Source: Pseudomonas fluorescens
GTDB taxonomy: Bacteria > Pseudomonadota > Gammaproteobacteria > Pseudomonadales > Pseudomonadaceae
Assembly: GCF_003732425.1 (NCBI RefSeq)
Contig: NZ_MOBX01000014.1
Coordinates: 858,816 to 922,815, forward strand
Direction: 5' to 3'
DNA: 64,000 nucleotides
A model generated the notes under the pieces. The model made no database searches. It saw only the letters and a list, made by a program, of their open reading frames with translations, and was not told the DNA's origin. This document shows positions 17,744 through 26,573 of the stretch, one piece after another. Position numbers and translations under genes: made by a program. Each line of letters begins with the position of its first letter. The stretch's first letter is position 1.

Positions 17744-18559
17744 ATGACCAGCGCCGAGCTCGCCCGACCCAGTCGTAAACAACGCGTGCGCACCTTGTGG
17801 ATTTCCGACGTGCACCTGGGCACGCGGGATTGCCAGGCCGAGCACTTGTCGCAATTTCTCAAGGGCTACCATGCCGACAAGATTTACCTGGTCGGCGACA
17901 TCATTGACGGCTGGAAACTGCGCGGCGGCATGTACTGGCCGCAGGCGCACACCAATGTAATCCGTCGTTTGCTGACCATGAGCAAGCGCGGCACCGAAGT
18001 GATTTACGTCACCGGCAACCACGACGAATTCCTGCGGCGGTATTCGAAGTTGATTCTGGGCAATATCCAGTTGGTCGACGAGGCGGTGCATGTCACGGCG
18101 GATGGCCGACATCTGCTGGTGATTCATGGCGATCAGTTTGATGTAATCACCCGTTATCACCGCTGGCTGGCCTTTCTCGGCGACTCGGCCTACGAATTTA
18201 CCCTGACCCTCAATCGCTGGCTCAACCACTGGCGTGCGCGCTATGGCTACGGCTATTGGTCGCTGTCGGCCTACCTTAAGCACAAGGTCAAGACAGCGGT
18301 GAGTTTCATCAGCGACTTTGAAGAAGCCATTGCCCACGAATGCGTCAAACGCGAATTGCATGGTGTGGTCTGCGGGCACATTCACCACGCCGAGATCCGC
18401 AAGGTCGGGGAGGTGGATTACCTCAATTGCGGTGATTGGGTGGAGTCGTGCACGGCGTTGATCGAGCATTGGGACGGCACGATCGAGTTGTATCGGCTGG
18501 CGGATGCGCAGGCGCGGGAGGCGGAGCTCAAGGCTGCCAAAGTCGCCGAACTCGCTTAA
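17744..18559 (+). CDS. LpxH-like metallophosphoesterase
   Basis: 271 residues. The start at 17744 is set by AGAGG 7 bases upstream; longer open frame upstream is not needed. Calcineurin-type metal motifs appear in order: DVHLG (DxH), GDIIDGW (GDxxD), GNHDE (GNHD/E), and VCGHIHHAE (GHxH). The fold and spacing match UDP-2,3-diacylglucosamine diphosphatase relatives. It may be a paralogue, since LpxH proper is expected elsewhere in a pseudomonad, and its substrate is open. It is divergent from the AraC gene across 135 bases. Confidence 0.85.
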   Translation: MTSAELARPSRKQRVRTLWISDVHLGTRDCQAEHLSQFLKGYHADKIYLVGDIIDGWKLRGGMYWPQAHTNVIRRLLTMSKRGTEVIYVTGNHDEFLRRYSKLILGNIQLVDEAVHVTADGRHLLVIHGDQFDVITRYHRWLAFLGDSAYEFTLTLNRWLNHWRARYGYGYWSLSAYLKHKVKTAVSFISDFEEAIAHECVKRELHGVVCGHIHHAEIRKVGEVDYLNCGDWVESCTALIEHWDGTIELYRLADAQAREAELKAAKVAELA

Positions 18560-18563
18560 CAGC

Positions 18564-18634
18564 AAAAGATCGCAGCCTTCGGCAGCTCCTACATGAGACC
18601 TGTGTAGGAGCTGCCGAAGGCTGCGATCTTTTGA
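18564..18634. repeat. REP pair (REPIN), GTAGGAGCTGCCG family
   Basis: Inverted pair filling the gap between the phosphoesterase and the convergent HD gene. Confidence 0.9.
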
Positions 18635-18636
18635 GC

Positions 18637-19227
18637 TTAGGCCGGGCTGTGTTCTTCCATCGCCGCCTTGTAAATCGAGTGCTTCGGCTGCGCAAACAAC
18701 CGCTCCATCATGGGCTCAAAGAAGCTTAACGGCAGCGTGTCATAGTCAGGATCAAACGCCGCCGCGTCGTACTTGGCGCAAAACTCGGCGGTCGCCTGAA
18801 ACTGCGGATGCTCCTTGAACTGCTCGCGCAGATGCCGATCCATGCCCAGATGATGAAAGAAGTAGTAACCCTGAAACACCCCGTGCTTCTCGACCATCCA
18901 CACGTTCTCGGCGCTGACGAACGGCTTGAGAATGGCGGCGGCAATGTCCGGGTGGTTGTAAGAACCGAGGGTGTCGCCGATGTCATGTAGCAACGCACAA
19001 ACCACATATTCCTCGTCGCGGCCATCACGAAAGGCGCGGGTCGCGGTTTGCAGCGAGTGGGTCAGGCGATCCACCGGGAAGCCGCCGAAATCGCCTTCGA
19101 GCAGTTTCAGGTGGGTCAGTATCCGCGACGGCAGTTGTTTGGCGTAGGCACTGAAATCGGCGGCAATAATCGCCCAGTCCTCTTGCGTGCCGTCCTGCAT
19201 ATGCGTGAAGCGGGCATTGGCGTTCAT
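18637..19227 (-). CDS. HD-domain protein
   Basis: 196 residues from the ATG at 19227 (AGAGGATG just upstream). The central ALLHDIGDTLG carries the HD metal motif, preceded by HSLQTATRA, in the manner of HD phosphohydrolases of the phosphonate/inositol oxygenase-like superfamily. HPD and YFFHHLGMDRH add further His/Asp ligands, so a mixed-valent di-iron oxygenase cannot be excluded. The start lies 23 bases from the Mpo1-like stop on the same strand, suggesting a two-gene operon. Confidence 0.85.
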   Translation of the reverse strand: MNANARFTHMQDGTQEDWAIIAADFSAYAKQLPSRILTHLKLLEGDFGGFPVDRLTHSLQTATRAFRDGRDEEYVVCALLHDIGDTLGSYNHPDIAAAILKPFVSAENVWMVEKHGVFQGYYFFHHLGMDRHLREQFKEHPQFQATAEFCAKYDAAAFDPDYDTLPLSFFEPMMERLFAQPKHSIYKAAMEEHSPA

Positions 19228-19249
19228 CGGCCATCCTCTTGGTGAATGT

Positions 19250-19558
19250 TCAGAACGCCACACGACCCAGAATCATGTCGCGGTACATGACGAAGTCGCC
19301 GAGCAGGCTATACAGCGGATGCTGGAAAGTCGCCGGCCGGTTCTTTTCAAAGAAGAAGTGCCCGACCCAGGCGAAGCTGTAGCCGGCCAGTGGCAAGGCC
19401 CATAACAGCAGCCAGGCACCCTTGGCGATGGTCAGCGCCAGAATGAAAATCACCAGAGTGGTGCCGATGAAATGCAGGCGCCGGCAGGTGCTGTTGCTGT
19501 GTTCGCTGAGGTAATACGGATAGAACTCAGCGAAGCTGTTGAAATGTTTGATGTTTTC
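19250..19558 (-). CDS. Mpo1-like/DUF962 membrane protein
   Basis: 102 residues from a GTG at 19558 (VENIKHFNSFAEFYPYYL), which matches the usual family N-terminus and follows AGAG; an ATG at 19636 would add 26 residues with poor support. Conserved His-containing motifs (YLSEHSNSTCRRLHFIGT and GHFFFEKNRPATFQHPLYSLLGDF) are those of the DUF962/Mpo1 family. The yeast member is a 2-hydroxy fatty-acid dioxygenase. Two to three membrane helices are visible. It precedes the HD gene. Confidence 0.82.
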   Translation of the reverse strand, partial: ENIKHFNSFAEFYPYYLSEHSNSTCRRLHFIGTTLVIFILALTIAKGAWLLLWALPLAGYSFAWVGHFFFEKNRPATFQHPLYSLLGDFVMYRDMILGRVAF

Positions 19559-19725
19559 CACGACCGCGTTCTCTGTGGTTATTGTTCTGGCGACGAGTTG
19601 TGCTGCGGGTAGCTTATTTGAGTCTAGAGTGATCATTGGCGTGGGCCAGTGACAATCGGCGCCACTTTAGTATCCTTCGCAAATCAGGCCGTAACATGCG
19701 GCCCATCATGTAAAAGAAAAACGCC

Positions 19726-20787
19726 ATGAGCGAACGAACGACTTCTGCAAGCTGGGCGATGGGGATTGTCAAAGCATTGGAGATGGACGGCCTGGATTGC
19801 CGGGTTCTGTTCAAGCAACTGGGGCTCGATTACACGGCTCTGGATGATCCGGATGCGCGCTTTCCGCAAGATTCCATGACCCGTCTCTGGCAACGGGCGG
19901 TCGAGTTATCCGGCAACCCGGCGATCGGCCTGAACATGGGCAAGGTGGTGCGCCCCGCGTCGTTTCATGTCGCCGGCTACGCGCTGATGTCGAGTAATAC
20001 CCTCGCCGAAGGCTTTCAGCGGCTGGTGCGTTATCAGCGCATCATCGCCGAAAGCGCCGATCTGAGTTTCCGATTGCTTGATGAAGGTTATGCGCTGATT
20101 CTGACCGTGCACGGCGACCATCTGCCGCCGACCCGGCAAAGCGCCGAAGCCTCGCTGGCCTGTGCGTTGGGTCTGTGCGGCTGGTTGACCGGGCGCACGC
20201 TGCATCCGGTCAAAGTGCTGGTGCAGGGTGATCAGCCGGAAAATCTGGAACCCTACAGACAAGCCTTCCACGCGCCATTGGTGTTCAACGCGCCGTACGA
20301 TGCGCTGATCTTCGAGCGTGCCGACATGGAAGCGCCGCTGCCCACCGCCAATGAGGCCATGGCGCTGCTGCATGACCGCTTTGCCGGGGAATACCTGGCG
20401 CGGTTTTCCGAAAGCCGCGTGACCCACAAGGCGCGGCAGGTGTTGTGCCGTTTGCTGCCGCAAGGCGAGCCAAAGCGCGATACCGTGGCGCAGACCCTGC
20501 ACTTGTCGCAACGCACCTTACAGCGTCGCTTGCAGGAGGAGGGTACGAGTTTTCAGCAATTGCTCGATGACACTCGCCGCGAACTGGCCGAGCAGTATCT
20601 GGCGCAGCCGAGCATGACTTTGCTGGAAATTGCTTATCTGTTGGGTTTTGCCGATCCGAGCAACTTCTTTCGCGCATTCCGCCGCTGGTTCGACACCACA
20701 CCCGGCGATTACCGGACGCGGTTGTTGCAGGCGCCGAGCGCGGTCAGTGACGCCAAAAGGCCGGAATACACAGTACAAACACCGTAA
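19726..20787 (+). CDS. AraC-family regulator (Arabinose_bd-type N-terminus)
   Basis: 353 residues. The N-terminal about 200 residues match the PF12625-type ligand domain seen in OruR/ArgR-like and cyclopropane-associated AraC proteins. The C-terminal AraC domain contains DTVAQTLHLSQRTLQRRL and the signature IAYLLGFADPSNFFRAFRRW. It is transcribed away from the Mpo1/HD pair. Its 3' end overlaps trkH by 44 bases. The regulon is unknown. Confidence 0.9.
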   Translation: MSERTTSASWAMGIVKALEMDGLDCRVLFKQLGLDYTALDDPDARFPQDSMTRLWQRAVELSGNPAIGLNMGKVVRPASFHVAGYALMSSNTLAEGFQRLVRYQRIIAESADLSFRLLDEGYALILTVHGDHLPPTRQSAEASLACALGLCGWLTGRTLHPVKVLVQGDQPENLEPYRQAFHAPLVFNAPYDALIFERADMEAPLPTANEAMALLHDRFAGEYLARFSESRVTHKARQVLCRLLPQGEPKRDTVAQTLHLSQRTLQRRLQEEGTSFQQLLDDTRRELAEQYLAQPSMTLLEIAYLLGFADPSNFFRAFRRWFDTTPGDYRTRLLQAPSAVSDAKRPEYTVQTP

Positions 20788-22198
20788 TGATCTCCAGTCG
20801 GCCGAGTAGCATGCCGAATGACAGGATCCACTTGGCCGCGTCCGGCAGAGTGGCGAAGTTGCCCGCCGGGCCGATGGTTTCGCCCAGGCCCGGGCCGACG
20901 CCGGACACCGTGCTGGCAGCGCCGGTCAGCGCGGTCATCCAGTCAACGCCGAGCAGCGACAGGAGCAGGGCGATCACGCAGATGGTGATGGCGAAGAAGA
21001 ACGAAAAGGTCAGAATCGAACGGACGATCTCTTCGTCGAGTCGGTGGCCGTTGTACTTCTGTTTGATCACCGCGCGCGGGTGAATCAACTGATTAAGGTT
21101 GGCCTTGAGCAGGATGTAGGCGACCTGGAAACGGAAGATTTTGATCCCGCCCGCCGTCGACCCGGAACAGCCACCGACAAAACCCAGATAGAAAAACAGC
21201 ATCAGCGAGAAGTTGCCCCACAGGCTGTAGTCGCCGAGGGCGAAACCGGTGGTGGTGACCACCGACGTCACGTTCAGCGCTACGTGGCGTAGCGCCTCCA
21301 GCCAATGCAGTTTGGTTGTCCACCAGTACCAGGTGCCGAGCACCAGCCAGGTCACCAGCAACATCGCCAGCAAACCCTGTACCTGCTGATCCTTGATCAA
21401 CGCCCTGCGATTGCCGCGCAGCGTCGCCACGTAGAGGGTGAACGGCAGGCTGCCGAGAATCATGATCACAATCGCCACCCAGTGCACCGCCGGTTGCGTC
21501 CACTTGGCCAGGGATTGATCGGAGGTCGAGAACCCGCCAGTGGAAATCGCCGACATCGCGTGGTTGATCGCGTCGAACGGACTCATCCCTGCCCACCAGA
21601 ACGCCAGACTGCCAAGGATGGTGATGCCGACATACGCGGCAACGATCAGGCGCGCCACCATGTGCGAGCGCGGCATGACCTTTTCCGAACGGTCCGAAGA
21701 TTCGGTCTGGAACAGGCGCATGCCACCGATACGCAGCAGCGGCAGAATCGCCACCGCCATGCCGATAAAGCCGATCCCGCCGATCCAGTGCAACAGCGAG
21801 CGCCACATCAAAATGCCCGGTGACATGGTGTCCAGCCCGTTGAGCACGGTCGAGCCGGTCGCGGTGATGCCGGACATGCTTTCGAAAAACGAGTCGGTGT
21901 AGCTGATGTGCTGAGTCAGCAGAAACGGCAGCGCGGCAAAAATGCACACCACCAGCCAACTGCTGACCGTCAGCAGGTACATGTCGCGCGGGCGCAGGTG
22001 AATGTGTTCCGGGCGGCCGGGAATCACCAGCGCGAGGCCGGCGACGAAGGTGATCATGCTCGCCCAGAGGAACGATGGCAGATCGCCGGTCCGATCAAAA
22101 ATCACTAGGGTGGCCATGGGCACGACCATGGCGACAGCCAGGGTGATCAGGAAGATGCCGATGATGAAACCAATGATCCGTAAGGTCGGCAACGCCAT
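20744..22198 (-). CDS. trkH: TrkH-family potassium uptake protein
   Basis: 484 residues of membrane protein with four M1-P-M2 units of the Trk/Ktr superfamily. Selectivity-loop Gly residues can be seen in SGITATGST, SAISTGGFS, NVTSVVTTTGFALG and ASTVSGVGPG. It takes up K+ together with cytoplasmic TrkA, which is not in the window. The last 44 bases overlap the end of the convergent AraC gene. Confidence 0.94.
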   Translation of the reverse strand: MALPTLRIIGFIIGIFLITLAVAMVVPMATLVIFDRTGDLPSFLWASMITFVAGLALVIPGRPEHIHLRPRDMYLLTVSSWLVVCIFAALPFLLTQHISYTDSFFESMSGITATGSTVLNGLDTMSPGILMWRSLLHWIGGIGFIGMAVAILPLLRIGGMRLFQTESSDRSEKVMPRSHMVARLIVAAYVGITILGSLAFWWAGMSPFDAINHAMSAISTGGFSTSDQSLAKWTQPAVHWVAIVIMILGSLPFTLYVATLRGNRRALIKDQQVQGLLAMLLVTWLVLGTWYWWTTKLHWLEALRHVALNVTSVVTTTGFALGDYSLWGNFSLMLFFYLGFVGGCSGSTAGGIKIFRFQVAYILLKANLNQLIHPRAVIKQKYNGHRLDEEIVRSILTFSFFFAITICVIALLLSLLGVDWMTALTGAASTVSGVGPGLGETIGPAGNFATLPDAAKWILSFGMLLGRLEIITVFVLCIPAFWRH

Positions 22199-22319
22199 GA
22201 AGTCCGCTCGGGCTGATGTGGGAAGGGCGCCATTCTACCCGTGGGGCAGGGCATGTAAACCGGCATGCTGTTGGCAGATAAAGCTAGAATAGCCGCACAT
22301 ATTTTTCAGGAGGTGGCCG

Positions 22320-22886
22320 ATGCAGGCTCTCGACGCGTTGCTCAACCGTGTTTCCGTTCCACGACTGGTCGAACCGGCCCCCACTGCCGAGCAGCGCGAA
22401 GCCCTGTTTGGCGCCGCGTTGCGGGCGCCGGATCACGGGCATTTGCAGCCGTATCGCTTCCTGACGGTCGAAGGTGCTGCACGCGAGCAAATGGGCGAGT
22501 TGCTGGCCGAAGCTGCGCAGCAGCAGGACGGCGAAGTCACCGAAGCGATGATCGACAAGGCCCGCAACGGCCCGCTGCGTGCGCCGCTGGTGGTTGTGGT
22601 AATCGCCAAATTGCAGGAACACGTTAAATATCCGAAGGCCGAGCAGTTGCTGGCGGCCGGGTGTGCGGCGCACGGGATTTTGCTGGCGGCGTATGCGCAG
22701 GGGATTGGTGCGGTGTGGCGTACCGGTGATCTGGCCTATTCGAAGCACGTTGCCCAAGGTTTGGGGCTGGCGGAAGGCGAAGAAGTAATTGCGTTCCTCT
22801 ACCTCGGCACGCCGCAGAAAGAGCCACGTGTGGCAGAGAAAGTTGATCTGACCGAGTTCGTCAGCGCTTGGCCCGGTAAGGCCTGA
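22320..22886 (+). CDS. Nitroreductase-family FMN oxidoreductase (YdjA-like)
   Basis: 188 residues, the size of the short YdjA-type nitroreductases. N-terminal RVSVPRLVEPAP and ALRAPDHGHLQPYRF carry the FMN phosphate-binding Arg/Ser region. GIGAVWRTGDLAY is the usual C-terminal flavin motif. AGGAGGTG sits 7 bases before the ATG, an unusually strong ribosome site. It is divergent from trkH. The physiological substrate is unknown. Confidence 0.92.
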   Translation: MQALDALLNRVSVPRLVEPAPTAEQREALFGAALRAPDHGHLQPYRFLTVEGAAREQMGELLAEAAQQQDGEVTEAMIDKARNGPLRAPLVVVVIAKLQEHVKYPKAEQLLAAGCAAHGILLAAYAQGIGAVWRTGDLAYSKHVAQGLGLAEGEEVIAFLYLGTPQKEPRVAEKVDLTEFVSAWPGKA

Positions 22887-22898
22887 CACCCCGATTCA

Positions 22899-22990
22899 AT
22901 GTGGGAGCGAACCTGCTCGCGAAGAGGGTGTGTCAGACGCCATGTACATTGACTGACACACCGCTTTCGCGAGCAGGCTCGCTCCCACAG
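22899..22990. repeat. REP pair (REPIN), GTGGGAGCGAGCC family
   Basis: Inverted pair (left arm variant GAACC) between the nitroreductase and cpxA. Confidence 0.9.
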
Positions 22991-22996
22991 TTTTGA

Positions 22997-24337
22997 TTAG
23001 GGTTGAACGACAGCGCCGGGCACGAGCGGCAATTCCAGGCTGGCAATAAACCCGCCCTGTGGATGATTGGCCAGCGTCAAACTCCCACCATGGCGCTCCG
23101 CCGCGCGCCGTGCAATCGCCAGGCCCAAACCATGCCCCGCCGCCGTCTGCCCCGGCGCCCGGTAAAACGGCTCGCCCAACTGGCTCAAATGTTCGGCCTG
23201 CACGCCCGGGCCGTGGTCGCGCACACTCACGACAATTTTTTCGCCCTGGCGTGAAGCCTGCATTTCAATGGCCTGACCCTCCGGGTTGAAGCGCTGGGCA
23301 TTACGCAGCAGGTTATCGACGGCGCGCTCGATCATGGTCGGCCAGCCCTTCAGGTTTAATTGCGGTTCGGCATCAAGACGCACGATCTGTTCGGGCGATG
23401 CAAGCTTCGCGTCCTTCTGCAAGGTGCCGAGCAACGCATTCAGATCCACCTCTTCAGCACTGGCGTTGTCGGCATCGACTCGCGCCAATACCAGAATTTC
23501 ACTGATTAACGCTTCCAGCCGATCACACTCGCGCGTCAGTCGTGGCCAGAGTTTCTCGCGCTCCTCAGGGTTGGCGCGTTCGGCCAGCGCCAAGGCTATG
23601 CGCAACCGCGCCAACGGTGAGCGCAATTCGTGGGAAACGTCGCGCAACAACTGCCGTTGACTACCAATCAGGCTTTGCAGGCGCGCACCCATACGGTTGA
23701 AGTCGGTGGCGAGCACGCCGAATTCATCGCGGCGGTTGGCCAGTTTCGCCAGGCTGTTCTGCTGATAGGTGGTCTGCCCCAGATCATGCACCGCGCCGCG
23801 CAAACGGCTGAGCGGGCGAGTGATGGAGAAGGTCACCAGCAGACTGAACAGGGTCAGCACCACCAGCGCAATCCCCAGCGCACTCAGCGGCCAGAGCAGG
23901 CTTTCGCGGTGCCAGGCATCGAGTTCCGGATGCGGGATGCGGTAGATGAACAGGTAGGTGTCACCGGTTTTGTCGCTGGTGAATTCATCGGTCAGACGCC
24001 GCCATGGCAGGCGTCGGTCATCATTGTTCTGGCGGGCTTCGAAGGCGGCGGCGCGGCGCGGGAAGGTGCCGCGCACTACCGGGTCGCCGGATTCGTTCAG
24101 CACCTGGACGTCGATGTGGTATTGGCGTTTGCGCTGTTGAAGGATTTCCTGCGCGGCGTCTTCGCCCTGGGCTTCGTAGGTTTGCGTCCATTCGGCGGCC
24201 AGGGTGTTGAGTCCCGGATGGCGGCTGAGAATCCACGCGTCCTGATTGAGCATGTGCCCGAGCAGAATGGACAGCCCGGCCACCAGAGCGATGGCCAGCC
24301 AGAAGCTCGCGAGAATACGCCAGAACAATGAACGCAC
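22997..24337 (-). CDS. cpxA: Sensor histidine kinase CpxA-like
   Basis: 446 residues: N-terminal membrane helix, periplasmic loop (about 30-155), second helix (SALGIALVVLTLFSLLVTF), HAMP, then H-box VSHELRSPLARLR, N-box (NLLRNAQRF), G1 (DHGPGV) and G2 (GHGLGLAIA). Together with the nearby response regulator and the Spy/CpxP protein it forms a Cpx envelope-stress set, matching PA3204-3206 in P. aeruginosa. A terminator and REPIN separate it from cpxP, so it may be expressed below the level of cpxP. Confidence 0.88.
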   Translation of the reverse strand: MRSLFWRILASFWLAIALVAGLSILLGHMLNQDAWILSRHPGLNTLAAEWTQTYEAQGEDAAQEILQQRKRQYHIDVQVLNESGDPVVRGTFPRRAAAFEARQNNDDRRLPWRRLTDEFTSDKTGDTYLFIYRIPHPELDAWHRESLLWPLSALGIALVVLTLFSLLVTFSITRPLSRLRGAVHDLGQTTYQQNSLAKLANRRDEFGVLATDFNRMGARLQSLIGSQRQLLRDVSHELRSPLARLRIALALAERANPEEREKLWPRLTRECDRLEALISEILVLARVDADNASAEEVDLNALLGTLQKDAKLASPEQIVRLDAEPQLNLKGWPTMIERAVDNLLRNAQRFNPEGQAIEMQASRQGEKIVVSVRDHGPGVQAEHLSQLGEPFYRAPGQTAAGHGLGLAIARRAAERHGGSLTLANHPQGGFIASLELPLVPGAVVQP

Positions 24338-24367
24338 AGAAAATCCTCAGAACAACAACAAAAACCC

Positions 24368-24442
24368 CTGTAGGAGCTGCCGAAGGCTGCGATCTTTTTA
24401 AGATCAAGATCAAAAGATCGCAGCCTTCGGCAGCTCCTACAG
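24368..24442. repeat. REP pair (REPIN), GTAGGAGCTGCCG family
   Basis: Inverted pair between cpxP and cpxA. Confidence 0.9.
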
Positions 24443-24458
24443 GTTCCGGGTTGCAAAA

Positions 24459-24488
24459 GACCCGACGGGGTTAACCGTCGGGTCCGGG
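24459..24488 (-). terminator. Rho-independent terminator after cpxP
   Basis: On the minus strand GACCCGACGG, loop, CCGTCGGGTC and then TTTT, starting about 10 bases after the cpxP stop. It may attenuate read-through into cpxA. Confidence 0.8.
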
Positions 24489-24497
24489 GTTACTGCA

Positions 24498-24947
24498 TTA
24501 TTGCGCCTTTTGCGGCTGTTGCGCTTTCCACGCCTTGAATTCGGCCCATTCGGCGCGACGCTCGGCCTGTTTCTTCTGGATCTCGTCGAATTTCTTCTGT
24601 TGATCCGGTTTCAACACGGCGCGGACATCGGTCTCGGCTTTCTTGTGGTTGGCAGCCATCTCGTCCTTCATGGCTTTCTGGTCAGCCGGCGAGAGTTTTT
24701 CCAGGTACTTGTCGACCACTTGCTTACGCTCGTGCATCTGCTCGCCCATGATCTTGCGGATCTGCTCGCGTTGTTCGCGGGACAGGTCGAGTTGGCTGTA
24801 AGGGCCTTTGCCGTGCATGCCGTGCATCTGACCGCCGTGGCGTGGGCCGTCGAGCGGGCCACCCATCGGGCCGCCATCCTGTGGCATGGCCATGGCGACG
24901 GTTGGCAGCGCGGCAGCGAACATCAGAGCGATAAGAGTCTTGCGCAT
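24498..24947 (-). CDS. cpxP: Spy/CpxP-family periplasmic protein
   Basis: 149 residues with a signal peptide (cleavage near AMA-MPQ), a Gly/His/Met-rich segment (about 24-47) and then the two LTxxQ-type helical repeats of the CpxP/Spy family (LSREQREQIRKIM and LKPDQQKKFDEIQ). Such proteins are periplasmic chaperones; CpxP restrains the sensor kinase. The Met/His-rich N-terminus could bind metal (inference). AGGAG lies before the ATG. A CpxR-box-like site lies 83 bases upstream. Confidence 0.88.
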   Translation of the reverse strand: MRKTLIALMFAAALPTVAMAMPQDGGPMGGPLDGPRHGGQMHGMHGKGPYSQLDLSREQREQIRKIMGEQMHERKQVVDKYLEKLSPADQKAMKDEMAANHKKAETDVRAVLKPDQQKKFDEIQKKQAERRAEWAEFKAWKAQQPQKAQ

Positions 24948-25029
24948 GGTGTATCTCCTTGTCTCGTTCCCGGTACGTTCCGGATGAGTTCAGATTACGG
25001 AGATCAAGGTCAGCGGCGGTCAGCACTGC

Positions 25030-25045
25030 GTAAAGCTTGGGTAAA
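25030..25045. promoter_or_regulatory. CpxR-box-like direct repeat
   Basis: GTAAA-6 bases-GTAAA on the plus strand, 83 bases upstream of the cpxP start. The known CpxR box is GTAAA-N(about 5)-GTAAA, so position and sequence support autoregulation of cpxP. Confidence 0.65.
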
Positions 25046-25098
25046 GACGCTTCGCGCCCAACCTTACAAACAACAACCCATTAACCGAAACCCTATCC

Positions 25099-25184
25099 CT
25101 GTAGGAGCTGCCGCAGGCTGCGATCTTTTGATCTTGTTTTTAAGAACAACATCAAAAGATCGCAGCCTTCGGCAGCTCCTACAG
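25099..25184. repeat. REP pair (REPIN), GTAGGAGCTGCCG family
   Basis: Inverted pair between cpxR and cpxP. Confidence 0.9.
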
Positions 25185-25221
25185 GGGGGCGTCGGTCACC
25201 GTTGGCGGGGATGCGTGCAAT

Positions 25222-25899
25222 TCAGAGGCTATAGAAGTAACCGCGGCTGCGCAGGGCGACGATGCGTGGACGACCGTCCGGGTGCGGGCCGATCTTCTTG
25301 CGCAGGTTGCTGACGTGCATGTCGAGGCTGCGGTCATACAGGGTCAGCTTGCGGCCGAGGGCGATCTGCGCCAGTTCCTGTTTGTCCAGCGGCTCGCCCG
25401 GCTGCTTGAGCAGGGCTTCGAGCAGGCGGCTTTCGGAAACGGTGAGGGTCAGTTCTTTCTCGTCGATGCTGACCACGCCGCGCACCGGGCTGAAACTCAG
25501 ATCGCCGAGCTCCAGCTGCGTCGACACCGCAGCCGGGTGGCTGCGGCGTAATACCGCGCGCAGGCGGGCGGTCAGTTCCCGTGGGTCGCACGGTTTGGCC
25601 AGATAATCGTCGGCGCCCAGTTCCAGGCCGAGAATACGGTCCAGCGGCTCACCCCGGGCCGAGAGCATCAGCACTGGCAGATCGGCGTGGTCGTTGCGCA
25701 GTTGCCTGAGCAGTTCCAGACCGCTGCCGTCGGGCAGCATCACATCCAGCACCACTGCCGCCGGGGCCGTTTCGGCCAAGGCCTTGCGGGCACTCTGGCC
25801 ATCGTGGCAGGCGCGCACATGGAAGCCTTCCTGGCTCAGCCAGCTACTCAGGAGTTCGCACAACTCCTGGTCATCATCAATCAGTAACAGCTCGCTCAT
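25222..25899 (-). CDS. cpxR: OmpR-family response regulator CpxR-like
   Basis: 225 residues: receiver domain with acidic pair DDD near residue 8, phospho-acceptor Asp in VVLDVMLPDGSG, and Lys in YLAKPCDPREL; then a winged-helix Trans_reg_C domain (LDMHVSNLRKKIG). It should activate envelope-stress genes when phosphorylated by the neighbouring CpxA-like kinase. The small coiled-coil gene begins downstream of nothing shared: it ends 7 bases before the cpxR start on the same strand, so that gene probably heads the operon. Confidence 0.9.
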   Translation of the reverse strand: MSELLLIDDDQELCELLSSWLSQEGFHVRACHDGQSARKALAETAPAAVVLDVMLPDGSGLELLRQLRNDHADLPVLMLSARGEPLDRILGLELGADDYLAKPCDPRELTARLRAVLRRSHPAAVSTQLELGDLSFSPVRGVVSIDEKELTLTVSESRLLEALLKQPGEPLDKQELAQIALGRKLTLYDRSLDMHVSNLRKKIGPHPDGRPRIVALRSRGYFYSL

Positions 25900-25906
25900 G
25901 ACTCAC

Positions 25907-26317
25907 TCAATTTAGCCATTGCCGACGTTTTCGGCTTGCTCCACTGGCAAAGATACCGCAGAGCAGCGCCAATAGCGCTACTCCGGCTCCCGTGACGAAC
26001 CACTGTTGCTGATCAGTCAGCAGACGCGGCAGCGGACTGGCCTGAGCTTCCTTGAGTTGCAGCTTGAGACGCTGGTTCTCCTGGCGCAACCGGGTGAGCT
26101 GGGCGCTTTCACGGGTGTTGTCGGCATTTTGCAGTTGTTTGCTCAGTTCTTCCCGCTGCTGCTCGCTGGCCTTGAGGCGCTGCTGCAACTCGGTGATCTG
26201 GCTGCCGGCGCTTAACGACAATGGCGTGGAACTGCCGCCTTCGGTGGTTTCCTCACCATGGGCGGGTGCCATGATCGACAACGTGACCAACATCAGACAC
26301 AACGGACCCTTGCGCAT
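25907..26317 (-). CDS. Secreted/anchored coiled-coil protein
   Basis: 136 residues from the ATG at 26317 (AGGTG upstream); the longer open frame runs back into a REPIN and is unlikely. Signal peptide (to about AHG-EET), a heptad-rich coiled coil (about 38-95; ITELQQRLKASEQQREEL), one C-terminal membrane helix (WFVTGAGVALLALLCGIFA) and a basic tail RKRRQW. This is the layout of TIGR04211-like proteins, without the SH3 domain. It lies immediately upstream of cpxR in the same direction, hinting at a role in envelope sensing. The function is unknown. Confidence 0.75.
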   Translation of the reverse strand: MRKGPLCLMLVTLSIMAPAHGEETTEGGSSTPLSLSAGSQITELQQRLKASEQQREELSKQLQNADNTRESAQLTRLRQENQRLKLQLKEAQASPLPRLLTDQQQWFVTGAGVALLALLCGIFASGASRKRRQWLN

Positions 26318-26451
26318 AGCGACACCTGTTTCCAAATGGATATTGGGCAGGTTGTCGGCAGGCAAACGAGAATAATGAGCGATTGAGAGCCGCGGAAGCC
26401 GAGAAGGTTCAGTGTCAGCGGCAATGTCGCTGGTGGAGGGGGGGATTGTCA

Positions 26452-26558
26452 CTGTGGCGAGGGAGCTTGCTCCCGCTGGACTGCGTAGCAGTCCCATGCT
26501 CTTGAGTTAAAGAGCGGGCCGCTTCGCGCCCCAGCGGGAGCAAGCTCCCTCGCCACAG
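26452..26558. repeat. REP pair (REPIN), TGTGGCGAGGGAGCTTGCTCCCGC family
   Basis: Inverted pair of the third REP family, with an internal spacer of about 50 bases. The 26318-26573 gap holds nothing else I can see. Confidence 0.9.
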
Positions 26559-26573
26559 GGGGGGCTCGACTTT

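Noticed and set aside
26318..26497. Upstream extension of the coiled-coil protein to 26497
   Set aside because: It would read through REP sequence and put 60 residues before an obvious signal peptide.
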